Source: Actinoplanes cyaneus
Lineage (GTDB): Bacteria; Actinomycetota; Actinomycetes; Mycobacteriales; Micromonosporaceae
Length of the DNA: 64,000 nucleotides
Direction of reading: 5' to 3'
NCBI RefSeq assembly: GCF_016862095.1
Contig: NZ_BOMH01000027.1
Location: forward strand, 62,001 to 126,000
Shown here: piece after piece, positions 1 through 7,170 of the stretch
Numbering within the stretch: the first letter of the stretch is position 1
Layout: each line of letters opens with the position of its first letter
Translations under genes and position numbers: made by a program
The notes under the pieces: generated by a model
What the model was told of the DNA's origin: nothing
What the model saw: only the letters and a program-made list of their open reading frames with translations
Databases searched by the model: none

Positions 1-876
1 TACGGCCGGGAAAGCGCCCGCCTCGGCTGTCGCATTGTTCTGCGCGTTGGCGACGCTGACGAACGAGATGCCGACCGTCGCGTTCACGACGGCATCGGAG
101 GTGGTGTCGAAGGTGACGTACGCGCCGGCCTGGTTGCCGCTGACGCTCGTGCCCCCGGCGGTCACGGTTCCGCCGTTGAACGTGCCGGTCCCGGTCGGCG
201 TGCGGTCGAACAGGATCGAGTAGTACATCTTGAACGTGCGCCCGCCGCAGAACCCGCCGGCCGTGTGCTCGCCCCAGACCCGGTTCCCGCTGATCGTGAC
301 GTTCCCGGCCCGGTCGCCGGTGGCCGACCGGGACGCGTTGATCAGCACGCGCGCGGTGGTCGAGGCGGGGTAGGTCAGGCGCAGCGCGCCGGTGCGGGTC
401 GTGGCGCTCAGTTCGGCGTCGACGCCGTACCTGTCCAATCGGTTCTTGTAATAGCCGGGCGCCGCGGATTCGTTCGCTTTGGTGTAGGCGCTGGCGTAGG
501 ACGTCCAGGCGTTGCCCGGCGAGGAGCCGAGATTCCCGGTGATCGGCAGGATCGGGAGGTCCTCGTTGTTCGGGCAGCCGGCCCCGTTGAAGTGGGTGAG
601 GCTGAACGACTCGATGGTCCGGTCGGAGTCGCGGTAGCCCGACGGCGAGCCGGTCGGGGTGTCCGGGCTGAACTGCACCATGCCGAACGGCACGGTGGCG
701 CCGGGGAAGGTGCTGCCGCCGGCGCCGCCGCCGACCGGGTTGGGTGAGTTGCTGTCGTCGGTCCCGACGAACGGGTTGACGTATCCGGTGAGGTCGAGGT
801 TCGCGGCGTGGGCCGCCTGTGGGATCGACAGGGCCGCGGCGGCGAGGAGGGCCGCGGTCGCGAGGGCACGGATCAT
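1..876 (-). CDS. GH92 family alpha-mannosidase, secreted, partial (N-terminal 292 residues)
   Basis: The frame is open from an ATG at 876 down to base 1, so the gene continues outside the window. The protein begins with a Sec signal peptide (MIRALATAALLAAAALS, ending in QAAHA-A), followed by the typical start of glycoside hydrolase family 92: LTGYVNPFVGTDDSN, then GATVPFGMVQFSPDT and ESFSLTHFNGAGC. These are the hallmark N-terminal segments of the family, which are exo-acting alpha-mannosidases (usually 1,2-linked) and normally exceed 700 residues. The catalytic C-terminal lobe lies off the left edge. An AAGGGAC ribosome-binding site precedes the start. A LacI-type operator upstream suggests induction by a sugar. 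Family assignment is firm from sequence; linkage specificity is inference. Confidence 0.9.
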   Translation of the reverse strand, partial: MIRALATAALLAAAALSIPQAAHAANLDLTGYVNPFVGTDDSNSPNPVGGGAGGSTFPGATVPFGMVQFSPDTPTGSPSGYRDSDRTIESFSLTHFNGAGCPNNEDLPILPITGNLGSSPGNAWTSYASAYTKANESAAPGYYKNRLDRYGVDAELSATTRTGALRLTYPASTTARVLINASRSATGDRAGNVTISGNRVWGEHTAGGFCGGRTFKMYYSILFDRTPTGTGTFNGGTVTAGGTSVSGNQAGAYVTFDTTSDAVVNATVGISFVSVANAQNNATAEAGAFPAV

Positions 877-907
877 TGGTGCCGTCCCTTCGGACATGAC
901 ATGGGAA

Positions 908-943
908 TGACAGCGTTGTCACTCACATCAATCGATGTCAATA
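908..943 (-). promoter_or_regulatory. LacI-type operator and promoter for the GH92 gene
   Basis: TGACAGCGTTGTCA at 908-921 is an inverted repeat (TGACA/TGTCA arms around a central CG) of the form bound by LacI-family sugar repressors in actinobacteria. On the minus strand a TTGACA hexamer (943-938) lies just upstream, so the operator would overlap the -10/+1 region. A second inverted repeat, ACATCAATCGATGT, occupies 925-938. No LacI-family gene is in the window; the regulator is presumably encoded nearby or elsewhere. Confidence 0.6.
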
Positions 944-1064
944 CGCGGCGTCGGTTCCGGAACCGGCGACGTCAGGGACGCGGCGGGCGCGAACCGCATC
1001 GATCACGGCCGAACACGAGGCGAGGCGTCCTGATCACGACTGAGCACGCGGCGAACCGCACCGA

Positions 1065-1721
1065 TCACGGCTGCGCGAGGCCGCACTCGTAGCCGAGGAT
1101 CACCGCCTGGACCCGGTCCCGCAGGCCCAGCTTGGCGAGGATCCGGCCCAGATGCGTCTTCACCGTGCTCTCCGAGAGGACCAGGACGGCGGCGATCTCC
1201 GCGTTGGACAGACCACGCGTGACCAGCGTCAGGACCTCCCGCTCGCGGCTGGTCAGCGTCGCGAGGCGCCGGTCCGCGGCCGCCGGCGCCGGTGTGGTGC
1301 TGCCCAGGTAGTGGGCGATCAGCCGGCGGGTCACGCTGGGCGCGGCGACCGACTCGCCGGCGGCGACGACCCGTACCGCGGAGATCAGATCGGCGGCCAG
1401 GGCGTCCTTGAGGAGGAAGCCGCTGGCGCCCGCCCGCAGCCCGCTGAGCACGTATTCGTCCAGGTCGAACGTGGTCAGGATGATCACCTTGGCGGGGTGC
1501 GGGCCGGTGCGGATGCGACGGGTCGTCTCGATGCCGTCGAGGCCCGGCATGCGCACGTCCATCAGCACGACGTCCGGCCGGGTGCGTGCGACCACGTCCA
1601 GGGCGTGCGCCCCGTCGGCCGCCTCGCCGACCACCTCGAGGTCGCCGGTCTCGTCGAGGACGAGCCGGAACCCGGTGCGGACCAGGGTCTGGTCGTCGAC
1701 GAGCACGACCCGGACGGTCAT
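1065..1721 (-). CDS. LuxR/NarL-family response regulator
   Basis: 218 residues. The receiver domain starts MTVRVVLVDDQTLVRTGF and has the phosphoacceptor Asp in DVVLMDVRMPG and the conserved Lys in FLLKDA. The C-terminal GerE-type helix-turn-helix contains LTSREREVLTLVTRGLSNAEIA and SESTVKTHLGRILAKL. The same frame is open back to 1919, but that extension is low-complexity sequence overlapping the kinase gene; the ATG at 1721 gives the canonical N-terminus and lies four bases downstream of the kinase stop. It forms a two-component system with the adjacent kinase and probably controls the divergent transporter operon (3184-6672), a common arrangement for such efflux systems. The target is inferred from position only. 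Confidence 0.93.
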   Translation of the reverse strand: MTVRVVLVDDQTLVRTGFRLVLDETGDLEVVGEAADGAHALDVVARTRPDVVLMDVRMPGLDGIETTRRIRTGPHPAKVIILTTFDLDEYVLSGLRAGASGFLLKDALAADLISAVRVVAAGESVAAPSVTRRLIAHYLGSTTPAPAAADRRLATLTSREREVLTLVTRGLSNAEIAAVLVLSESTVKTHLGRILAKLGLRDRVQAVILGYECGLAQP

Positions 1722-1725
1722 CGGC

Positions 1726-3063
1726 TCACCCGGCCGGCGACGGGCGGTGATGCGGGAGCGTCGCGCCGAGCCGGAACCCGGCAGGGAAACCGCGCCCGGT
1801 CTCCAGAGTGCCGCCGAGCATCGCGACCCGTTCCGCGATGCCCCGCAGCCCGGCGCCGTCCCCGGCCGGCCCGGCACCGTCGACGGCCGGCCCGGCACCG
1901 TTGACGGCCGGCCCGGCACCGTCGTCGGTCACCTCGACGTGCAGGCAGGTCGCCTCGAAGCGTAGGCACACCCGCGCGGCGGCGCCCGGCCCGGCATGCT
2001 TGAGCGTGTTGGTCAGCGCCTCCTGCACGATCCGGTAGGCGGACAGGTCCACCCCCACCGGCACCACGTCGGGCGCGCCGTCGACGTGCAGCTCGATCCG
2101 CATCCCCGCGGACCGGAGCTGATCGACGAGGGCCGGCACCGCGCCGAGGCCGGGCTGCGGGGCGAGCTCGGTGTCCCCGGCCGGTCCGGTGCGGTTGGCG
2201 GCGAGCAGGCGACGCATCTCGGCCAGCGACGACCGTCCGGTTTCGATCACGTGGTGCAGGGCGGTCGCGGTGCGTTCCGGGTGCCGGTCGAGGGCGGCCG
2301 CCGCACCCTGTGCCTGCACCACCATCACCGACATGCCGTGGGCGACGACGTCGTGCAGCTCGCGGGTGATCCGCGCGCGTTCGGCGGCGACCGCGAGGGC
2401 GGCCCGCTGCTGCTGCTCCCGGGCCAGGTCGGCGGCGCGCTGTTCGAGGGTGTCCAGGTGCGCGCGACGGCTGCGCATCCCGTCACCGACGGCGAACGCG
2501 GCGACCAGCAGCAGCCACATCTCCAGCACCTGCTGGCTGGTGCTGATCAACGCCTCGCCCCACACCCCGGTGGTGTCCACCGCGACCAGCTCTTTCCCCT
2601 TGCCAGGCATCTTCTCCCCGGTGACCTGCGTCGTCTCGGCCTTGCCGGCACGCAGGGCCGTCAGGTCGGTGCGCACCCGGCCGGTGAACATCGCCGCGTA
2701 GGTCAGCAGCATGACGACCCCGAGCAGCGCGGTGGCGGCGCGGCGGTGCCGGGCCACTGTCGCGACCGTGTAGAGCACCAGCGGCAACGCCAGATCCAGC
2801 AGCTGGAACTTGGTCTGCAGCAGGAGATGCCCGGTCGTCCCGATCGCGGTCAGGGCGAGCGCGAGCAACGGCCGCGACCGGCGCACCAGCAGTCCTGCGA
2901 CGACCGGGGCGGCCAGCAGCCACCAGGCGGCGTCCACGGGGACGGTCGCGCCGGGCTTCTGGTCCCCCATCAGCAGGGACACGGCTCCGGGCCCGACGGT
3001 CAGCACCATCAGCGCCGCCGCGAGCACGGCGTCGGTTCGCAAGCGACGCAGCACGTACTCCAT
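1726..3063 (-). CDS. Sensor histidine kinase (HisKA_3 type)
   Basis: 445 residues. Membrane segments occupy about residues 15-160, followed by a further hydrophobic segment near 185 (WLLLVAAFAVG). The dimerisation/phosphoacceptor box is ERARITRELHDVVAHGMSVMV, of the HisKA_3 class that partners NarL-type regulators. The ATPase domain has the N box in ALTNTLKHAG, a G1 box DDGAG and a G2 box GAGLRGIAERVAMLGG. Between G1 and G2 the sequence carries three extra seven-residue repeats of the GAGPAVD type. It is followed directly by the response-regulator gene. The signal sensed is unknown; the divergent ABC efflux operon suggests an envelope or antimicrobial stress input. Confidence 0.92.
   Translation of the reverse strand: MEYVLRRLRTDAVLAAALMVLTVGPGAVSLLMGDQKPGATVPVDAAWWLLAAPVVAGLLVRRSRPLLALALTAIGTTGHLLLQTKFQLLDLALPLVLYTVATVARHRRAATALLGVVMLLTYAAMFTGRVRTDLTALRAGKAETTQVTGEKMPGKGKELVAVDTTGVWGEALISTSQQVLEMWLLLVAAFAVGDGMRSRRAHLDTLEQRAADLAREQQQRAALAVAAERARITRELHDVVAHGMSVMVVQAQGAAAALDRHPERTATALHHVIETGRSSLAEMRRLLAANRTGPAGDTELAPQPGLGAVPALVDQLRSAGMRIELHVDGAPDVVPVGVDLSAYRIVQEALTNTLKHAGPGAAARVCLRFEATCLHVEVTDDGAGPAVNGAGPAVDGAGPAGDGAGLRGIAERVAMLGGTLETGRGFPAGFRLGATLPHHRPSPAG
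1864..1926 (-). repeat. Three 21-bp in-frame tandem repeats inside the kinase ATPase domain
   Basis: Three near-identical 21-bp units (1864-1884, 1885-1905, 1906-1926; plus-strand unit GGCCGGCCCGGCACCGTYGAC, differing at one or two bases) encode a seven-residue repeat GAGPAV(N/D) or GAGPAGD. They multiply the DGAG nucleotide-binding G1 box just before the G2 box. Confidence 0.85.
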
Positions 3064-3183
3064 CGTAGGAAGCGGATCGGCCGCCGTCGTCAGACTCAGG
3101 TGCTACATCGGTGGTGCCGGGCCCGGCCGAAGTGCCGACCGCGGTAGGAAGTCTTCGATCTTCGCGGCGGCCAGGCTGAGGCG

Positions 3184-3729
3184 ATGAACAGAACAGTTTT
3201 CACACTGCTCCTTCCGCTGCTGGTCACGGCCGGGCTCGCCGGCTGTGGCAACCACCCGGCGCCCACCGCCGCACCGAGCTCCTCCACGCTTCTGGCCCTC
3301 GGCCAGGAGTGGACGCAGTGCCTGCGTTCGCACGGCCTGACCCGGATGCCCGACGCCGAGATCTCCCAGGACGGCTATCTCCAGTTCCCGGCCGGCGACT
3401 ACAACTGGAAGGCCGACCTGGGCAAGCACCGGGACATCATCGACGCCTGCCAGTCGATCGAGGATCGGTATCCGCCGAACGCGTTCCGGCCCAAGGACAA
3501 GTTCTCCGCCGACGACCTGCGCAAGCTCGCCGCGTACGCGGCTTGCGTCCGCGAGCACGGCATCCCCGCGTTCCCGGATCCGAACGAGGCGGGCGAGTTC
3601 GACCTCAGCGGGACCGCGCTGGCCGGCGGGATCCCCGGGCAGCTGCGCGACCAGGCGGACGCCGCCTGCCACAGCGTCTGGGACGGCGCCGTCAAGATCA
3701 CCGGCGGGACGGGCGGCGGCAAGAAATGA
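3184..3729 (+). CDS. Secreted lipoprotein of the efflux operon
   Basis: 181 residues with a lipoprotein signal peptide: MNRTVFTLLLPLLVTAGLAGC, lipobox LAGC with Cys at about residue 21. The mature part has several Cys residues (TQCLRSHG, IDACQS, YAACVREHGI, DAACHSVW) and repeated acidic/proline loops. The paired pattern C..SHG...P and C..REHGIPAFPDP resembles actinobacterial surface lipoproteins encoded beside MacAB-like transporters. Its stop codon overlaps the adaptor start (ATGA at 3726-3729), so it is translationally coupled. Probably an extracytoplasmic accessory or sensor component; the precise function is unknown. Confidence 0.8.
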   Translation: MNRTVFTLLLPLLVTAGLAGCGNHPAPTAAPSSSTLLALGQEWTQCLRSHGLTRMPDAEISQDGYLQFPAGDYNWKADLGKHRDIIDACQSIEDRYPPNAFRPKDKFSADDLRKLAAYAACVREHGIPAFPDPNEAGEFDLSGTALAGGIPGQLRDQADAACHSVWDGAVKITGGTGGGKK

Positions 3730-4808
3730 GCCGCCGGGCAGCCGTTCTCGCCGTCGCGCTGACCGCGCCGCTGGCCGCCGGAGTCACCTGGGCCGTGCAC
3801 TCCGAGCAGCCCGCCCCGCAACCCGCGGCCGCCGGGATCGCCACCGGCACGGCGACGGCCCAGCGCGGCACGCTCACCCGGACGACGCAGGTCAGCGGCG
3901 AACTGGGGTGGGCCGGGTCGTACCCGATAGACCATCAGGGCCCGCCGGGCATCCTCACCGCCTCGGCCGCGCCGGGCGCGACCGTCGGCCGCGGCCGGAT
4001 CCTCTACCGGGTGGCTGATCATCCGGCTCGCCTGCTGCTGGGCGTCGTCCCGGCGTTCCGCGATTTCGCGTACGGCATGAGCGACGGCCCCGACGTCCGC
4101 CAGCTCGAGCGGAATCTCGCGGCGATGGGCTTCGACCCGTACCACCGGATGACAGTGGATCGGCACTTCAGCGCCGCGACCGCCGCGGCGATCCGCCGGT
4201 GGGAGGCGTCGTGGGGCCGCCCGTGGTCGCAGCGCACCGGACGCCTGGCCCAGGGTGACGTCGTCTTCCTCCCGGTGCCCGTGCGGATCACCGCGCAGGC
4301 GTCCCGGGTCGGCGCCGCGGTCGGCCCCGGGACCACGGTGCTCACCGCGACGTCCACCGCCCGCGCGGTGATCGCCCGGGTCGACACGTCCGACCTCGGC
4401 TCGGTGCACGTCGGCGACCAGGTCGGCGTGGCGCTGCCGGACGCGGATCCGATCCCGGGCCGGGTGTCCGAGATCGGTCAGGCGGCGAGCGTTCCGGCCG
4501 GCGACGGACCGCAGGACCCGGACGCGAACACGGCGACCGTGCCGGTGACCGTCGCGGTCCGCCCGCCACGCGGCGTCACCCTCGGCACCGCGCCGGTGAC
4601 CGTGGACATCACCACCCGTACCAGGGACGACGTGCTGCTCGTGCCGATCGCCGCGCTGCTGGCCCGCCCGGGTGGCGGCTATCAGGTGCGGCTGACCGGC
4701 GGCACTGTCACGCGGGTCGAGCCCGGCTGGTTCGACGAGAGCAGCGGCCGGGTCGAGATCCTCAGCGGGCTCGCCGAGGGCCAGACCGTGGAGGTGCCCG
4801 CGACATGA
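3726..4808 (+). CDS. Membrane-anchored efflux adaptor with peptidoglycan-binding domain
   Basis: 360 residues. It starts at an ATG overlapping the lipoprotein stop; the longer open frame back to 3309 is a shadow of the lipoprotein gene. An N-terminal anchor (VLAVALTAPLAAGVTWAV) is followed by a lipoyl/barrel-sandwich-like segment (TLTRTTQVSGELGWAG, GRGRILYRV), a peptidoglycan-binding-like insert (DVRQLERNLAAMGFD then AATAAAIRRWEASWG), and beta-barrel and membrane-proximal regions ending DVLLVPIAALLARPGGGYQV. This is the HlyD/MacA-like adaptor architecture of Gram-positive MacAB-type exporters. It overlaps the ATPase gene by four bases. It probably links the permease to the cell wall and to substrate capture. 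Confidence 0.88.
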   Translation: MSRRAAVLAVALTAPLAAGVTWAVHSEQPAPQPAAAGIATGTATAQRGTLTRTTQVSGELGWAGSYPIDHQGPPGILTASAAPGATVGRGRILYRVADHPARLLLGVVPAFRDFAYGMSDGPDVRQLERNLAAMGFDPYHRMTVDRHFSAATAAAIRRWEASWGRPWSQRTGRLAQGDVVFLPVPVRITAQASRVGAAVGPGTTVLTATSTARAVIARVDTSDLGSVHVGDQVGVALPDADPIPGRVSEIGQAASVPAGDGPQDPDANTATVPVTVAVRPPRGVTLGTAPVTVDITTRTRDDVLLVPIAALLARPGGGYQVRLTGGTVTRVEPGWFDESSGRVEILSGLAEGQTVEVPAT

Positions 4809-5491
4809 CCCCCGTCCTCGAACTTCGCGACGTCCACAAGGTCTATCCCGGCACGCCGCCGGTCGCGTCGCTGCGCGGGGTCACGGTCACCGTGCACGCC
4901 GGCGACCTGGTCGCGGTCGTCGGCCCGTCCGGCTCCGGCAAGACCACCCTGCTCAACCTGGCCGCCGGGCTGGACCGGCCGTCCCGCGGCTCGGTCCGCA
5001 TCGCCGGCGAGCCGGTCGAGCGGCTCGGTGACCGGCAGCTCTCCGGGGTGCGCGCACACCGGCTGGGCGTCGTCTTCCAGCAGTTCGTCCTGCTCGAACG
5101 CAGCACCGCGCTGGAGAACGTCGCCACCGGGCTGTTCTACCGCGGCGTGCCCGCGCCCGAACGCCGCCGGGCCGCCCACGCCGCCCTGGACCGGGCCGGG
5201 CTCGCCCACCGCGCCGGTTTCCCGGTCGCGCACCTGTCCGGCGGCGAACGTCAGCGGGTCGCGATCGCCCGCTCCCTGGTCGGCCGCCCCGCCGTCGTGC
5301 TCGCCGACGAGCCCACCGGCAACCTCGACTCGGCCGCCGGGGACAGCGTCGTCGCCCTGTTGCACGATCTCAACGCCGGCGGCGTCACCATCGTCGTGAT
5401 CACCCACGACGAGCGGATCGCGGCGTCCATGCGCCGCCGGGTGTCGCTGCGCGACGGGCTGGTCGTCGCGGACACCGGGGGTGGGTCGTGA
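4805..5491 (+). CDS. ABC transporter ATP-binding protein (MacB/LolD type)
   Basis: 228 residues containing a complete nucleotide-binding domain: Walker A GPSGSGKTT (about residues 39-47), Q loop in GVVFQQFVLLE, signature LSGGERQR, Walker B VVLADEPTGNLD and the switch His in VITHDE. The ADEPTGNLDS form is typical of the LolD/MacB/FtsE-like class that works with FtsX-fold permeases rather than importers. It overlaps both the adaptor gene upstream and the permease gene downstream by four bases, indicating a stoichiometric complex. Expected role: energising mechanotransmission export of a peptide, lipid or drug. Confidence 0.95.
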   Translation: MTPVLELRDVHKVYPGTPPVASLRGVTVTVHAGDLVAVVGPSGSGKTTLLNLAAGLDRPSRGSVRIAGEPVERLGDRQLSGVRAHRLGVVFQQFVLLERSTALENVATGLFYRGVPAPERRRAAHAALDRAGLAHRAGFPVAHLSGGERQRVAIARSLVGRPAVVLADEPTGNLDSAAGDSVVALLHDLNAGGVTIVVITHDERIAASMRRRVSLRDGLVVADTGGGS

Positions 5492-6672
5492 GGTCGCGCC
5501 TGCGGTTGGCTGACCTGCTGCCGGTGAGCACGGCCGGGTTGCGGGCCCGGCCCGGGCGCACGGCGCTGTCGATCCTCGGCGTGGCGATCGGGATCGCTGC
5601 GATGGTCGCCGTGCTCGGCGTGACCCGGTCCAGCCAGGCGGAGGTGCTCGCCCAGATCGACCGGACCGGGACGAACCTGCTCACCGTCGCGAACGGCAAG
5701 ACCATCCGCGGGGCCGAGGCGGAGCTGCCGGTGACGGCGGGGGCGGCGATCGCCCGTACCGAGGGAGTGTTGTCCGCCGCGGCGACGGCGACCGTGCCGC
5801 AACACGTCTACCGCAACGACCGGATCCCCGCGGGCCGCACCGGTGGCCTCTCCGTGCGGGTCGCCGACCCCGGCCTGCTCGGCACGCTCGACGCGGCGCT
5901 GGTGGACGGCCGGTTCCTGGATCCGGCGCTGGCCCGCTATCCGGCGGTGGTGCTGGGCCACTACGCCGCCGGGGCGCTCGGGATCGCGGACGTCTCCGAC
6001 GGGCCACGGGTCTGGCTGGGCGGCCATTGGTTCAGCGTCGTCGGCATTCTCGCGCCCGTCGACCTCGCGCCCGAACTGGACACCGCGGCGCTGATCGGCG
6101 CGCCCGTCGCGAGCGAGGCGTTCGGTTACACCGGGCATCCGACCCGGATCTTCGTACGGGCGCTGACGTCACGGACCGCCGAGGTCGCCGGGCTGCTCGG
6201 CCGTGCGGCCGACCCGGCCCACCCGGAGCAGGTCGCGGTGAGCCGGCCGTCGGAGGCGCTGACCGCGCGAATCGCGGTCACCGGCGCCACCACGGTCCTG
6301 CTGCTCGGCCTGGGCGCGGTCGCGCTGCTCGTCGGTGGCATCGGCATCGCCAACGTGCTGATCATCTCGGTTCTCGAACGCCGCCGCGAGATCGGTCTGC
6401 GCCGTGCCCTGGGTGCCACCCGGACCCACGTCGGCGCCCAGTTCCTCACCGAGTCCGTGCTGCTCGGAGCGGCCGGAGGCGTGGCCGGCGTCGTACTGGG
6501 AAGCCTGATGACCTGGTCGATGGCAACCGTGCGCGGCTGGCAGACCCTGATCCCGGCCCCGGCCGTCGGCGCCGCCCTGGCCGCTGCCGTGCTGATCGGC
6601 GGTTGCGCCGGCCTCTACCCGGCGCTGCGGGCCGCCCGCCTCTCCCCCACCGAAGCCCTGCGCAGCGTTTAG
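5488..6672 (+). CDS. ABC transporter permease, FtsX/MacB fold
   Basis: 394 residues from a GTG start overlapping the ATPase stop (GTGA). An N-terminal membrane helix (ALSILGVAIGIAAMVAVLGVT) is followed by a large extracytoplasmic MacB_PCD-like domain. Three C-terminal helices follow, with the conserved cytoplasmic loop ISVLERRREIGLRRALGATRTHV characteristic of FtsX-type permeases, ending with PALRAARLSPTEALRSV. It is the last gene of the lipoprotein-adaptor-ATPase-permease operon and is followed by a hairpin. No lost or missing segment was seen. Confidence 0.94.
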   Translation: MRSRLRLADLLPVSTAGLRARPGRTALSILGVAIGIAAMVAVLGVTRSSQAEVLAQIDRTGTNLLTVANGKTIRGAEAELPVTAGAAIARTEGVLSAAATATVPQHVYRNDRIPAGRTGGLSVRVADPGLLGTLDAALVDGRFLDPALARYPAVVLGHYAAGALGIADVSDGPRVWLGGHWFSVVGILAPVDLAPELDTAALIGAPVASEAFGYTGHPTRIFVRALTSRTAEVAGLLGRAADPAHPEQVAVSRPSEALTARIAVTGATTVLLLGLGAVALLVGGIGIANVLIISVLERRREIGLRRALGATRTHVGAQFLTESVLLGAAGGVAGVVLGSLMTWSMATVRGWQTLIPAPAVGAALAAAVLIGGCAGLYPALRAARLSPTEALRSV

Positions 6673-6736
6673 GCGGTGGTCCGCGGTGCGGCCGGGGCTG
6701 CGGCGTGGCCAGATCGCACCCGGCTCGGCTGGTCCG

Positions 6737-6769
6737 CACGGTGGTTGCTCGTCCCGGACGACCACCGTG
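6737..6769 (+). terminator. Hairpin downstream of the efflux operon
   Basis: CACGGTGGT at 6737-6745 pairs with ACCACCGTG at 6761-6769 across a 15-nt loop, 65 bases after the permease stop. There is no U tract, as is common in high-GC actinobacteria. The remainder of 6673-6858 shows no convincing gene. Confidence 0.45.
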
Positions 6770-6858
6770 GGAACCCGCCGTGGCACGGCGCTGTCGCAGA
6801 TCGGTGGAATGATCGCCGAGTCGGCACCGGGGCGTCGCCGGGCTGGTAGGACGGCCGT

Positions 6859-7170
6859 ATGGCTGCCTATGTTGAGCTTCCCGTCGGGGACGACGACCAC
6901 GTGACTGTCGAAGTGAGCGGCCAGGGAGTGGTGCGGGCCGGCGCCGGGGAGGTCGTCGGGCGCGCCTCGGAAAGCTTCGACCGTGCCCTCGCGCAGGTGA
7001 CGCGGATGGGGCAGGAGGCGATCCGCCAGGCGCGAGCGGTCCCGCTCCCGCCCGACGCGGTCGACGTCGAGCTGGGGCTCAAGCTGACGGCCAAGGCCGG
7101 GTTCGTGATCGCGGAGTCGAGCGGCGAGGCCCACTTCAAGGTGATTCTCAAGTGGACCCGGAATGCCTGA
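6859..7170 (+). CDS. Trypsin-co-occurring domain 1 (Trypco1 / CU044_2847-type) protein
   Basis: 103 residues, no signal peptide or membrane segment. It reads as a small single-domain protein: AAYVELPVGDDDHVTVEVSG at the start, a central helix around SFDRALAQVTRMGQEAIRQAR, and a C-terminal strand pair in DVELGLKLTAKAGFVIAESSGEAHFKVILKW. This matches, from memory, the small domain that recurrently sits immediately before trypsin-NTPase proteins (Trypco1). Its stop codon lies eight bases inside the downstream trypsin-nSTAND gene, so the two are translationally coupled. Proposed role: regulatory subunit or target-recognition partner in an NTPase-based biological conflict (defence) module; the direct biochemistry is unknown. 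Confidence 0.82.
   Translation: MAAYVELPVGDDDHVTVEVSGQGVVRAGAGEVVGRASESFDRALAQVTRMGQEAIRQARAVPLPPDAVDVELGLKLTAKAGFVIAESSGEAHFKVILKWTRNA

Noticed and set aside
1722..1919. Longer response-regulator start at 1919
   Set aside because: The extension is repetitive Pro/Gly/Arg sequence antisense to nothing conserved and overlaps the kinase gene; the receiver domain begins cleanly at the ATG at 1721.
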